A stretch of DNA of 64,000 nucleotides from Granulicella sp. S156 (lineage in GTDB: Bacteria; Acidobacteriota; Terriglobia; Terriglobales; Acidobacteriaceae), in the NCBI RefSeq assembly GCF_009766105.1, contig NZ_LMUH01000025.1, positions 501,190-565,189 of the forward strand. The letters run 5' to 3'. A program made the position numbers and the translations under genes. Below, in pieces: positions 53,067 to 61,742 of this stretch. A model generated the notes under the pieces. The model was not told the origin of the DNA. It searched no databases and saw only the letters and a program-made list of their open reading frames with translations. The stretch's first letter is position 1; every line of letters begins with the position of its first letter.

Positions 53067-54455
53067 ATGGAGAGGAAGAGGTTATTGAGACGCCGCATCG
53101 CATACCCAAGCCAGAAACGGCTTCGAATGACGCACCTTGTTTCATGTGCAGTGCTGATTCTCATGGGCTCGAATCCAGTGGTAAGTCTGTTCGCACAGTC
53201 TGTGCCCGGCCACCAGGAAAAAGCTTCCAAAGAACAGGTGCGCGAAGTGCTTTCTTCGCCGAGCATGCAGGGACTTTATGCGCGAACCTATTGGAGCCTC
53301 AAGGAGCGCAGGCAGAGTGATGGGTTTTTACCTGAATCCCTGACAGGCGCTTATCAGGGAATGTTTCCTCGAACTGTCGGTGCTTATGCACTTCTGATGA
53401 CCGAAACCAGGCAGTATGAAGCAGCTGAACAAAGCGTTGCCTGCGTGCTCACAGCACTCCGGCAGAACGATGACACGCGGGTACCTCGTGTCATTGGAAA
53501 ACATGGTTCAGCCTATTACATAGAAGACGACGAAGCACAGATTGATGGACAGGCACAACTGATCCTTGGCTGGGCGCGGCTTGCGCTGGCTCGTGGTCGC
53601 ACTCCGTTTGAAGATCGCACCTGGAAGCAGGTGAGCGATCTTTTGTCGTCAGGCACGGACCGCCCGTATTTACAGTACGGACAATTTCCCTCTCAGAATG
53701 GGTTGGTGCGCAATGTCGCCTTTGAGCATTCTCGGGAAGGGCGGTTCTGGGACACGTGGGACCTGCTCACCCAAAGTTTTATGGGCGCGGCATTGCATGA
53801 CATGGTGCTCATCGCGAAGAGGCGCGGCGAAACAGAAGCTGCCGCGGTGTGGCAGAAGCGCCTCGACATCTTGAGCGGCGGCATGATGAAGAGCCTTACA
53901 ACAGAGCGCAATGGCCAGGAGACCTATCTCGAAATGCGGCTACCGAACTCTGCGGCTGGCGTGCCTTACATGGGAATGGGGTGGGTCGTGCTCTCACCTC
54001 TCGCTGCTGGCTGGACTCCGGACGTGCAAGTGCTGAGCAATACCGTCTCAGCGCTGGAGAGGACAAACCTCAAGACGACTCATGGTCAGGTGTGGATGCC
54101 CACGGACGGATATGCTGATGGCACATTCTCGAATGAGATCATCGGCAAAGGTCAGGCATGGGAGATGGAATATGCGCGGACGCATGATGAATGGACACGA
54201 GTCACGCAGATACTGAATCTCATCAATACTGTGAATGCGCCGTCTCTCTACATGGAGGGAGCTTGGCTTGAGAACTCGTCCTACCATCTCTCGCAACGCT
54301 TATCCGATTCCGACTTGCCTGGCCTGGAACACGCCACGTGGAAAGTCAAGGATGCTGGGAATGGGGAACAGGACACATGGTTCTGCTGGGAGATGGCGCG
54401 TTTGAGACAGCAGTTCGGACTTCCAGTAGAGCCGCCCCAGCCACCGGCAAATTGA
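53067..54455 (+). CDS. Exported protein, possible six-hairpin glycosidase-like
   Basis: Exported protein of 462 residues from ATG 53067. The open frame reaches back to 52977, into repeat copy D, so a downstream start is preferred; ATG 53127 is another option. A basic n-region (RKRLLRRRIAYPSQKRLR) precedes a hydrophobic stretch (SCAVLILMGSNPVVSLFAQ). The body is helical with regularly spaced aromatic motifs (LYARTYWSLKERRQSDG, YYIEDDEAQIDGQAQLILGW, RFWDTWDLLTQSFMGAALHD, AWEMEYARTHDEWTRV), resembling an (alpha/alpha)6 toroid of glycoside hydrolases. The acidic EDDEAQID segment could be catalytic. I do not recognise a family. It stands alone between repeat copies D and E. Confidence 0.7.
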   Translation: MERKRLLRRRIAYPSQKRLRMTHLVSCAVLILMGSNPVVSLFAQSVPGHQEKASKEQVREVLSSPSMQGLYARTYWSLKERRQSDGFLPESLTGAYQGMFPRTVGAYALLMTETRQYEAAEQSVACVLTALRQNDDTRVPRVIGKHGSAYYIEDDEAQIDGQAQLILGWARLALARGRTPFEDRTWKQVSDLLSSGTDRPYLQYGQFPSQNGLVRNVAFEHSREGRFWDTWDLLTQSFMGAALHDMVLIAKRRGETEAAAVWQKRLDILSGGMMKSLTTERNGQETYLEMRLPNSAAGVPYMGMGWVVLSPLAAGWTPDVQVLSNTVSALERTNLKTTHGQVWMPTDGYADGTFSNEIIGKGQAWEMEYARTHDEWTRVTQILNLINTVNAPSLYMEGAWLENSSYHLSQRLSDSDLPGLEHATWKVKDAGNGEQDTWFCWEMARLRQQFGLPVEPPQPPAN

Positions 54456-54885
54456 ACGAGCAACTCACATTCTCGCCAGTTATCCGTGCAGAACGAACGG
54501 CCCTCAATGATTTCTGTAACGCCCTCGTTTCGCCACAGAACCCTCTGCGACCTTTGCGTTCTTCCTCTGCGCCCTCTGCGTCAAGGCAGTTGCTTGTTCT
54601 TCCCCTGCACTACTTCAGGATCAGCAGCAACTACGCTCCTTTTCATCTGATCTTTTGCGGAAAGCTAAATGGAGCGTAGAAGCTCAAACGGCCACGGGTA
54701 CAAGCCCCAAAGGGGCGATATATACCAGCCCAGCGTGGTGACGTAGAGCGCGTGTCACAAATCTTTGCATCACGCTCTGCATCAAGGGTGGAGGCGGATC
54801 CGGGCTACCCTGTACGATTGCTCACATGCATCAGCCGGCCATCGACCACGATGAACAGGTGGCAAGGAACGAATCCCCGGGAGTG
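54456..54885. other. Repeat-filled gap
   Basis: Contains repeat copy E (54504-54640) and a GGGTACAAGCCCCAAAGGGG stretch (54697-54716) that can form a short CCCC/GGGG hairpin. The last part (54805-54885) is an in-frame continuation of the leftward small gene beyond its TAG. Confidence 0.5.
54504..54640. repeat. Dispersed palindromic repeat, copy E
   Basis: Begins with CAATGATTTCTGTAACGCCC, shared with copy F, then CTCGTTTCGCCACAGAA, GCGACCTTTGCGTTCTTCCT and GCCCTCTGCGTCAAGGC, and ends with the GATCAGCAGCAACTACGCTC tail shared with copy D. Confidence 0.8.
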
Positions 54886-55176
54886 CTATCGTGAAAGCGA
54901 ACGCCATGCAAGCACCTTGCCATCGATGACGTCCACCTCCACAAATGGCACAGGACGGAGCGTTCCCAGAGCTATGACATAAACAAGACGGAAGCCTGCC
55001 TTCCGATTCCCTGGCTCCAGCGCCCGCCACTCCAGACGGATGCTCACCGGCTCGCGGAATCCGCGTCCGTTCGCTTCCGCATACTGCCGCACACGCTCGA
55101 TCGCCTCCGCCTCCGTGAGCATGTGCTCAGGGTGGTCCCTCGTCTGCCATCGGCGCCACAGCTCCCCCAGCTTCAT
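54886..55176 (-). CDS. Small hypothetical protein (96 aa), PepSY-like character
   Basis: Soluble protein of 96 residues. The helix AEAIERVRQYAEANGRGF followed by a strand EPVSIRLEWRALE and a closing VEVDVIDGKVLAWRSLSR resembles PepSY-type folds, but I cannot assign a family. Its ATG directly follows an in-frame stop (TGA, 55177-55179) of an upstream frame that itself reads protein-like for about 50 codons without a start. After the TAG at 54886 the frame continues for 26 codons (for example HLFIVVDGRLMHVSNRTG) to another TAG, so the original gene may have been longer. Function unknown. Confidence 0.5.
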   Translation of the reverse strand: MKLGELWRRWQTRDHPEHMLTEAEAIERVRQYAEANGRGFREPVSIRLEWRALEPGNRKAGFRLVYVIALGTLRPVPFVEVDVIDGKVLAWRSLSR

Positions 55177-55390
55177 TCAATTGCCCATCTCGATCTTCAT
55201 GAACTGCTGCGAGTCCAGTTCCGACGTAATGGCTGTGCCATGTGTCACGCTCCGTGCGGAAAGAATACCGTACAGCCTCGACGAGGAGAAGACACCAAAC
55301 GGAATTTTAACGACGCTGAGGCCTGGCTGAGAGCCTGTCCGTTAGGTGCGAGCACCCAGTAGACGTGATGATGCTTCATAACACCGTCCG
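55177..55390 (-). other. Possible decayed small gene upstream of the 96-aa gene
   Basis: Two leftward frames read like pieces of one protein. The first starts at ATG 55379 (MKHHHVYWVLAPNGQALSQA) and stops at 55245. The second, a shifted frame, contains KIPFGVFSSSRLYGILSARS and ends at TGA 55177. A frameshift near 55310 would join them. No family is recognised and no good ribosome site is present, so this is tentative. Confidence 0.3.
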
Positions 55391-55535
55391 TCAATGATTT
55401 TCGTAACACCCTCGTTTCGCCACAGAACTCTCCGCGACCTTTGCGTTCCTCCTCCTCGCCCTCTGCGTCAAGACTTTTGCCGTTGCTTGTCCTTCCCGCT
55501 CTACTTAGAGATCAGCAACAGCAAAGACTGACCGC
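55391..55535. repeat. Dispersed palindromic repeat, copy F (overlaps isoamylase 3' end)
   Basis: Shares TCAATGATTTTCGTAACACC with copy E, then CTCGTTTCGCCACAGAA, GCGACCTTTGCGTTCCTCCT and CCCTCTGCGTCAAG. The tail GATCAGCAACAGCAAAGACT (55510-55529) is the last coding part of the isoamylase gene and matches the tail of copy B in all but one base. Confidence 0.8.
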
Positions 55536-57819
55536 ACTGCCCATACGTAGTTCCCGCTCCACCAAGCAATGTCTCGTTCCCCGGTGTGACAAACGTATTA
55601 GGACCGTCATTCCAATCGCACGTGTCTGTCACCCGATACCAGTTCGTGCCGGTAGGTGGAGCCGGCAAGGTAAAGGTGACGCTGCCCGACCACCCGTTAT
55701 AAGCGATATACATCGAGTTGGCATCGCTGAAAGAAGAACCATCGATCGTATACGCGATCGCATAGTTGCTGGTGTTGTCCCAGTAGCTGGTAGTAGCCAC
55801 CGCTCCGCTCGGCTCGTACCAGACGACCTGGCTGGAGCTATACCAGGTCACCGGGCGAAGCGCCGGATGCGCCTTGCGGAAGGCAATGATCCGCTGCGCA
55901 TAGTTGTAGAAGTTCGACTGGTCGGTACTCCAGCTATAGTTCAACCAGTTAGCGGTCGAGTCGAGGTCATAGGCATTGTTGTTGCACTGCAGCGACCGCA
56001 GATACTCGTCGCCTCCCTGCATCAGTGGCGTTCCAGCCGACAACATCTCGAAGGCCATCCCGGTCCGGGCAGCACGGCGTTGATCTTCTGCAGCCCCTCC
56101 CTGGTCCCAGCTATAGTTCGTGGTCGTTCCACCGTCGGACGGCCCATAGGGCCACGCCTGCGTGTTGTTCGAACCATTGCAGGAGTACACGTCATTCAAC
56201 GTCAAGCCATCGTGTACATCGATAAAGTTCGTCGAGTTCCACGGCGAGCGGCCGCTGGCCTGGAACAGGTTGGAGGAACCGGCGAAGTCCGTCGCGTCCT
56301 GGCTGATGGAGCTCGCCGAACTGGTGCCAAGCTCGTTCTGCGCCTCGCGCATCGTGTCCCGAAACACGCCGTTCCACTCCGACCAGCCCACAGGAAATCC
56401 GCCCAGCTGATACGAGTTGCCCCCAATCGCCCAGGGCTCGGCAAAGAGATCGAGTCCGCTGCCACCTCCCGCCGGGCGCACCGTGAACTCGCGCAGGATG
56501 CGATTGATCGCGACGTTCGAATCCGATGCGTCGAAGTTGTATCCCCCATTCGGGCAGTTGGGAGCAGCGCTCTCGTATGCTCCATTCAGGCAGCTATTGC
56601 CCAGCACCGAGGCCAGATCGAAACGAAAGCCATCGACCCCCATGGTGTTCTTCCAATATGAAAGAGAATCGACGATCAGGTTCTGGGCGACCGTGTTGTA
56701 GGTGTTGTAATTCGCGCCAATTCCGGTGTTGTCGTAGAAATACTGATTCCCTGATGTGAGTTCGTAGTAGGTGGTGTTGTCCAGGCCGCGCAGGGAGTAG
56801 ATGCTCGCCGTGGTGGGGTCGGTGCTGGTCCAGGTGCCGCCCTCGGCGGTGTGGTTGTAGACCACATCGATGTAAACCTTGATCCCCGCATTATGGAACG
56901 CCAGCACCATCGCCTGGAACTCAGCCGTAGGCCCGCCCGACGCTTTGTTATAGGCATAGCGGCGGTCCGGAGCAAAGTAGTCCTCGGTCATGTATCCCCA
57001 GTAGTTCTGGTCCGCATCCGAGTTCGGGATCACGTCGTTCTCATCGTTCTGAGTCTCCTGAATGGGCTCGAACTCAACGGCAGTAACACCGAGACTCGCA
57101 AGATAGCTCGCCTTCAGTCCGGCGCCATAGTACGTGCCCTGATAGGCGGTCGCGGTGTTCGGATCCTGCTTGGTCAAGCCGCGAACATTCACCTCGTACA
57201 GGACATCGTCCTTCTGCGCACGCGTCGGGTTGGTGCCGGTGCTTTGACTGCTGGCCGGCAGCACGATGCCCTTGGAGTTGTACGTACCGCTATCCATCGT
57301 CCGGTACAGCGACCCCGACGCGAAGATGTCGCCATTCTGGTTCGAGGCATTGAGCGGGTCCTGGCTGATCTCCTGCGCATAGGGGTCCAGCAGCAGCTTA
57401 TTCGGATTGAAGCGGTTGCCATTGGCATCCACATCCGAGAGGAAGCCAGCCGAAGATCCCTTGGTCCAAACAGCGCTATACGGCCAGTTCGGTCCCCAGG
57501 CGCGATAGCCGTAATAGACCGTCCCGGTAATCCCTGCGGACTGAATGGCCGAAACCGGAACCGTCACCGCCCAGACACCACTTCCAGCCGGACTCAGCAC
57601 ATAGGTCGCGGACTCCTGAACGCCATACCCGGCCGAATAGAGGTAGAGCACCATGCGGGTGGCCTGAGAAGAGTAGACCCGAAAGCTAATCTCGGTATTT
57701 TGCGCGGTGTACGTCGCCCCGAGGCTCATGCTGTTAATGGCCGCATGGGCCGGAGCCACTACGGCAGCAAAGGCAGCACCTGCCAGCACTAGCGTCGCGA
57801 GGATCTTCGAATATCTCAT
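55501..57819 (-). CDS. Secreted isoamylase (GH13, CBM48)
   Basis: Debranching enzyme (772 residues) that hydrolyses alpha-1,6 branches of glycogen or amylopectin. A Sec signal (ILATLVLAGAAFAAVVAPAHA) is followed by the mature start INSMSLGATYTAQNTEI, a CBM48-like N-terminal domain and the GH13 barrel. The nucleophile is in GVDGFRFDLASVLGN, the acid/base in LFAEPWAIGG and the stabiliser in FIDVHDGLTLNDV. Long stretches, including the end YGQCGQSLLLLISK, appear nearly identical to the Pseudomonas amyloderamosa isoamylase as I recall it, suggesting horizontal transfer. It is monocistronic; repeat copy F abuts and overlaps its 3' end. Likely works with the GH87-like and GH13 enzymes on external alpha-glucan. 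Confidence 0.94.
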   Translation of the reverse strand: MRYSKILATLVLAGAAFAAVVAPAHAAINSMSLGATYTAQNTEISFRVYSSQATRMVLYLYSAGYGVQESATYVLSPAGSGVWAVTVPVSAIQSAGITGTVYYGYRAWGPNWPYSAVWTKGSSAGFLSDVDANGNRFNPNKLLLDPYAQEISQDPLNASNQNGDIFASGSLYRTMDSGTYNSKGIVLPASSQSTGTNPTRAQKDDVLYEVNVRGLTKQDPNTATAYQGTYYGAGLKASYLASLGVTAVEFEPIQETQNDENDVIPNSDADQNYWGYMTEDYFAPDRRYAYNKASGGPTAEFQAMVLAFHNAGIKVYIDVVYNHTAEGGTWTSTDPTTASIYSLRGLDNTTYYELTSGNQYFYDNTGIGANYNTYNTVAQNLIVDSLSYWKNTMGVDGFRFDLASVLGNSCLNGAYESAAPNCPNGGYNFDASDSNVAINRILREFTVRPAGGGSGLDLFAEPWAIGGNSYQLGGFPVGWSEWNGVFRDTMREAQNELGTSSASSISQDATDFAGSSNLFQASGRSPWNSTNFIDVHDGLTLNDVYSCNGSNNTQAWPYGPSDGGTTTNYSWDQGGAAEDQRRAARTGMAFEMLSAGTPLMQGGDEYLRSLQCNNNAYDLDSTANWLNYSWSTDQSNFYNYAQRIIAFRKAHPALRPVTWYSSSQVVWYEPSGAVATTSYWDNTSNYAIAYTIDGSSFSDANSMYIAYNGWSGSVTFTLPAPPTGTNWYRVTDTCDWNDGPNTFVTPGNETLLGGAGTTYGQCGQSLLLLISK

Positions 57820-58255
57820 GGTCGACCGTCTCCATCCTGAAAATTCTCAGCCCCTGGCGTCACGCCAGCGCACAACGGTAGAGGGCTTTGAACTACGCCG
57901 CGCACTCTCGAAGAACTCCCCTCATCAGCGCAATCCTTTTGCCCTCCTTTACGGATCAAATTTTCAACCACAGCCAACTCATTCCAAATCAATAAATTAC
58001 ACGCAACACATCATCCAGCAAATAACAGAGGAACTCTAGAATTTAGCAAGTTTAGAACCCGCCATAAGCATGGAGAACGACTAAGAATCCTAGATATCTT
58101 CTCGTCTCTGTTCTCTGATCTCTGTTTCCTGATCTCTCAACTCAAATGTCTGTTTTTACGGCAGTCTCCAACAGTTCGCGACATTTCGCTCCAGATGTGT
58201 TTATTCCAACAGCAAGCGGCGAGCACCTCCCCGGCGCCGCATTAAGGAGTTCTCG
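57820..58255. promoter_or_regulatory. Divergent intergenic region isoamylase / Spy-like
   Basis: About 435 bp, AT-rich in the middle (57940-58080), expected to hold both divergent promoters. Two 14-bp tandem units TCTCTGTTCTCTGA and TCTCTGTTTCCTGA lie at 58105-58132, with the start of a third. No gene is seen. Confidence 0.5.
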
Positions 58256-58690
58256 ATGAAACGCACAATCCTTCCCGCAGCACTCGCCCTCGTCCTCGCC
58301 GGCTCAGTAGCCTTTGCCCAGCAGACCCAGACGACCCCGGCTCCCGACGCCCAGCAGCCCGCGGCAGCCGCACCAGAACATCATCATCGCCACCCCAGCC
58401 CGGAGCGCGAAACCGCACACCTCACCAAGCAGCTCAACCTCACCACCGACCAGGCCGCGAAAGTAGAGCCCATCCTGGCCGACCGCGATCAGAAGATGGC
58501 AGCCCTGTGGTCGAACACCGCGCTTGCTCAGCAGGACAAGCACCAGCAGATGCGCGCCATCCATGAGAGCACCCAGCAGCAGATCGACGCCGTCCTCACC
58601 CCCGACCAGGTCCAGCAGTTGAAGGCCATGCACCACGGGCACCGTGGAAACGGTCAGGAGCAGCCTCCTACGCCTCCTCCAGCTGCATAA
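58256..58690 (+). CDS. Periplasmic Spy/CpxP-like (LTxxQ-type) protein
   Basis: Small exported helical protein of 144 residues. Signal peptide PAALALVLAGSVAFAQQ, a Gln/Pro/Ala spacer, a His-rich patch (EHHHRHPS) and then helices with LTKQLNLTTDQAAKVEPILA and VLTPDQVQQLKAMHHGHRG, the repeated LTxxQ-type motif of Spy/CpxP chaperone-like proteins. The His clusters at both ends could bind metal. AAGGAG lies six bases before the ATG. A strong terminator follows 18 bp after the stop, so it is transcribed alone. Role: envelope stress or folding support, inferred from the family. Confidence 0.85.
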   Translation: MKRTILPAALALVLAGSVAFAQQTQTTPAPDAQQPAAAAPEHHHRHPSPERETAHLTKQLNLTTDQAAKVEPILADRDQKMAALWSNTALAQQDKHQQMRAIHESTQQQIDAVLTPDQVQQLKAMHHGHRGNGQEQPPTPPPAA

Positions 58691-58707
58691 CTTTTACCAG
58701 CATCACG

Positions 58708-58747
58708 GGGTCTTCGCGAGTTCATCTCGCGAAGACCCTTACTTTTT
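58708..58747 (+). terminator. Rho-independent terminator of the Spy-like gene
   Basis: A perfect 13-bp stem GGGTCTTCGCGAG/CTCGCGAAGACCC with loop TTCAT, followed by TTACTTTTT. It lies inside the 5' extension of the next open frame and so argues for that gene starting downstream. Confidence 0.9.
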
Positions 58748-58756
58748 AACCTGTCG

Positions 58757-58762
58757 TACCAT
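58757..58762 (+). promoter_or_regulatory. -10-like TACCAT before GT-C-like gene
   Basis: TACCAT ends seven bases before GTG 58770, just downstream of a strong terminator, with no Shine-Dalgarno between: a leaderless start is likely. Confidence 0.35.
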
Positions 58763-58769
58763 TCAGACT

Positions 58770-60320
58770 GTGCCTAAACCTTCCAGGCAGTGGTTGAATC
58801 GAAGTGACGCAGTATGGCTGACACTTTGGCTGGCAGCGACTCTTCTAGAGTGCCTAAGACTCTCCTGGGGACGACAGTTCTGGAGTGATGAGATCTTTGG
58901 CTGGGTGATGGCCCGTGATCCCTCTCTGCGGCATATGTTTGCCGCATGGCGACTGGGTGCCGACGGCGGCGGCATCTTCTATTACCTGACGGTACGCGCC
59001 TGGATGGATGTCTTTGGCGATTCGGCGCTGGCCCTGCGAATGTTCACAGCTTTCTGTATGGGTGTGGCACTCGCTCTAACCTGGGTGACATCGCGAAGAT
59101 GGTACCGGCTCGAAGTGGTTGCAGTTTCTCTGCCTTTCTGTTGGTTCACGGCACATTCCATGCTGCGGCAGATGATGGTTGGAAGGTTCTATGGCCTATT
59201 GATGGCGGCAGTAGCAGGCGCTGTCCTCTGCTACTGCGTAACAGCTGAGGAAGTATCGCTCAGTCTGCCGAAGTTAGGGGCCGTCTTTGCAGCACATTGC
59301 TTTCTGGTCGGGGTACATCCTTTTGGCCTGCTCTACAGCGCCGCAGTAATCGCCGCAATGATCGCATCGGACGTCTTCCAGCGGCGCTGGAGGCCCTGGC
59401 TCTATAGTGCCGCGATAGCGGGTTGGTGGATACTTTGGCCATCACGAGCGGCTATGTCCGCTTCGGCAGCGGTAGGTAAACCACATTTTTGGACAACCAC
59501 ACCCGTGCTCGGAGACCTGTGCGATGCCCTGGCCTTCTGGACAGATGAGATCCAATGGCTGGGGCTATTTATTCTCTTCTGCATCGCCGTACGGTGGTTC
59601 ATCATCCGACGCACGAAAAGACCTACTCAGATGGAGACCGTCGATTCGCCGGCCTTAGTGATCGGAATTGCCCTGGTAGCTGTGATTCCTGCGCTTTGGA
59701 TCGTCTCTCTCCATGGAACGTCCTATTTTGTCGACCGTTATTTATTGCCGACGATCATAGGCGCCGCTTTGCTGTTGTGCGCTGCGCTGGAGCGGCTCGT
59801 TCCAGCGCAGCGCCCCGCATGGCTCTCGTGGTCGGTCGGGTGCGCTGTGCTCGCCACAGCCGCCGGTACAGTGTGGGGAGCCGTATGGGACATGCCCAAC
59901 TTCTACAAGGTCCCTCCGCATTCCTATACGAGCAGAATGGCTTCCCTGTTGCCTCGTAATGTTCCAGTCGTGGTGGAGCGTGTGGATATCTTTGCCGAAA
60001 GTATCGTCGCGGAGCCGGAGATCTCGCTGAATTATCTGCTCGACTGGGAGACAGTCCTATCACCGAAGAGCCTGCGAGGCGAGGTCTCCGGCTATCACGA
60101 GATGAAGAACTGGCAGATTTCAGGCTATTATGCGAGCGCCATTCAACCTTCGGAGCAGTTTCTGGCCCAACAACGGGAGTTTTGGGTCGTTAGCGACCCC
60201 TCGGAGCTTTGGTTCGCACACAGAGTGCAGAACAACCCAGCCTTTACGGTGGAGCGGGTGGGTGAGTTTCGCCGGGAATCGGATGTCGAAACGATTTGGC
60301 ATGTTCGCCGCAAAGATTAA
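58770..60320 (+). CDS. Multispanning membrane protein, GT-C glycosyltransferase-like
   Basis: Integral membrane protein of 516 residues from GTG 58770; the open frame reaches 58644 but crosses a terminator. About ten helices are followed by a soluble C-terminal domain. An acidic pair in the first outer loop (QFWSDEIFGWVMARDPSLRH) matches the catalytic-loop layout of GT-C enzymes such as ArnT or PMT, which use polyprenyl-phosphate sugars. Later loops contain SYFVDRYLLPTIIGAALLLC. No family was identified with certainty; it could glycosylate lipids or proteins at the periplasmic face. Monocistronic, 68 bp before murA. Confidence 0.7.
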   Translation: MPKPSRQWLNRSDAVWLTLWLAATLLECLRLSWGRQFWSDEIFGWVMARDPSLRHMFAAWRLGADGGGIFYYLTVRAWMDVFGDSALALRMFTAFCMGVALALTWVTSRRWYRLEVVAVSLPFCWFTAHSMLRQMMVGRFYGLLMAAVAGAVLCYCVTAEEVSLSLPKLGAVFAAHCFLVGVHPFGLLYSAAVIAAMIASDVFQRRWRPWLYSAAIAGWWILWPSRAAMSASAAVGKPHFWTTTPVLGDLCDALAFWTDEIQWLGLFILFCIAVRWFIIRRTKRPTQMETVDSPALVIGIALVAVIPALWIVSLHGTSYFVDRYLLPTIIGAALLLCAALERLVPAQRPAWLSWSVGCAVLATAAGTVWGAVWDMPNFYKVPPHSYTSRMASLLPRNVPVVVERVDIFAESIVAEPEISLNYLLDWETVLSPKSLRGEVSGYHEMKNWQISGYYASAIQPSEQFLAQQREFWVVSDPSELWFAHRVQNNPAFTVERVGEFRRESDVETIWHVRRKD

Positions 60321-60376
60321 CCGCTCAGGCCGTCCCGTATCCACCTCAGCACCCCCCTTTCCTCTTAACCCTTTCG

Positions 60377-60382
60377 TAAACT
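60377..60382 (+). promoter_or_regulatory. -10-like TAAACT before murA
   Basis: TAAACT ends six bases before the murA ATG; no ribosome binding site is present. This matches the leaderless pattern of the neighbouring genes. Confidence 0.35.
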
Positions 60383-60388
60383 GTGACG

Positions 60389-61669
60389 ATGGACAAGTTT
60401 GTTATCCGTGGCGGCAACCCTCTACTCGGCACCATCAAAATCTCCGGCGCGAAAAACTCCGCGCTCCCCTGCATGGCTGCCGCCATCCTCACCGAAGACG
60501 AGGTCATCCTCGAAAACATCCCTCAGGTACAGGACATCGAGACCGAGCGCAAGCTGCTCGTGAGCATGGGTGCAGAGGTCGAACTCGGCTATGGGCGCGC
60601 GCAGCACCGTACGTCGATCAGGTGTGCTGTACTCTCCGACCCCGTCGCCAAATATGAGATCGTCAAGACCATGCGAGCGAGTTCGCTCGTGCTCGGTCCG
60701 CTCATCGCGCGTACCGGCATGGCCCGCGTCGCCATGCCCGGCGGCTGTGCCATCGGTGGACGCCCCATCGACCTGCATATCAAAGGCCTCGAAGCCATGG
60801 GAGCAACCATCACCCAGGAGCACGGCTACCTCGAAGCCCGCGCCGAGAGGCTGAAGGGCGCACACATCGTCTTCGACAAGATCACCGTCACCGGCACCGA
60901 AGACCTGCTGATGGCCGCTGCGCTCGCAGAAGGCGAATCACTCTTCGAGAACTGCGCAAGAGAACCGGAAGTCACCGACCTGGTAGCCCTGCTGAACGCA
61001 ATGGGCGCACAGATTGAAGGTGCTGGCACCTCGACCATCCGCATCAAGGGGGTAGCGAAGCTCCATGGCGCCCGGCACCGCATCAACCCTGATCGCATCG
61101 AGGCCGGAACCTTTCTCATCGCCGGGGCAATCACCGGAGGAGATCTCAACATCGATTGTTGCAACCCCGAGCACCTTGGTGCGCTGCTCGGAAAGCTGGA
61201 GCAGTGCGGCGTCAAACTCGACGTCGGCAAAGAGAATGTGCGCGTTCACTCCGGAGGCAAGCTCCAGGCCGCCGATATTTCGACAGAAGAGTACCCCGGC
61301 TTCCCTACCGATATGCAAGCTCAGTTCATGACACTGCTCACGCAGGCCGAAGGCACCTCCGTCGTTACAGAGAACATCTTCGAAAATCGCTTCATGCACG
61401 TCGGCGAACTCAACCGCATGGGCGCAAATATCTCGGTCAGCGGTCGCACAGCCACGATCCGTGGCGGAGCCCAATTGCAATCCGCTGCCGTGATGTGCTC
61501 AGACCTCCGTGCTTCAGCCGCACTCGTACTGGCAGCGCTGGTAGCCGACGGAGAGTCCATCCTCGACCGCGTTTACCACATGGACCGCGGCTATGAGCAC
61601 ATGGAAGAGAAGCTCCGCGGCGTCGGAGCGCAGATACGCCGCATGGGCGACGTCTTCGGCAAAAAATAA
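60389..61669 (+). CDS. murA: UDP-N-acetylglucosamine 1-carboxyvinyltransferase
   Basis: First committed enzyme of peptidoglycan synthesis: transfers enolpyruvate from PEP to UDP-GlcNAc. 426 residues from ATG 60389, giving the canonical start [12 protein letters not shown]; a GTG at 60383 is in frame. K22 lies in KNSALP and the catalytic, fosfomycin-sensitive cysteine is C120 in [14 protein letters not shown]. Later [13 protein letters not shown] and [15 protein letters not shown] are typical. No ribosome site, so translation may be leaderless. A hairpin directly after the stop probably terminates it. Cytoplasmic. Confidence 0.97.
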   Translation: MDKFVIRGGNPLLGTIKISGAKNSALPCMAAAILTEDEVILENIPQVQDIETERKLLVSMGAEVELGYGRAQHRTSIRCAVLSDPVAKYEIVKTMRASSLVLGPLIARTGMARVAMPGGCAIGGRPIDLHIKGLEAMGATITQEHGYLEARAERLKGAHIVFDKITVTGTEDLLMAAALAEGESLFENCAREPEVTDLVALLNAMGAQIEGAGTSTIRIKGVAKLHGARHRINPDRIEAGTFLIAGAITGGDLNIDCCNPEHLGALLGKLEQCGVKLDVGKENVRVHSGGKLQAADISTEEYPGFPTDMQAQFMTLLTQAEGTSVVTENIFENRFMHVGELNRMGANISVSGRTATIRGGAQLQSAAVMCSDLRASAALVLAALVADGESILDRVYHMDRGYEHMEEKLRGVGAQIRRMGDVFGKK

Positions 61670-61673
61670 CCAT

Positions 61674-61699
61674 AGCTATGGGCCACACGGCCCATAGCT
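61674..61699. terminator. Hairpin after murA
   Basis: A perfect 11-bp stem AGCTATGGGCC/GGCCCATAGCT with an ACAC loop starts five bases after the murA stop. The adjacent AAAAAAT tract would give a T-run on the minus strand, so classical termination is better for leftward transcripts, but the stem may still end the murA mRNA. Confidence 0.5.
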
Positions 61700-61742
61700 C
61701 GCTCTATCCCCCAGAGAAGCCGTTCTACACGCGCCAACCGCC

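Noticed and set aside
55123-55362. Rightward frame with a CAMCH sequence resembling a c-type haem motif
   Set aside because: Only one motif, no signal peptide, antisense to better supported leftward frames; treated as chance.
58644-58769. 5' extension of the GT-C-like membrane protein frame
   Set aside because: It runs through the end of the Spy-like gene and a strong rho-independent terminator; the start must lie downstream.
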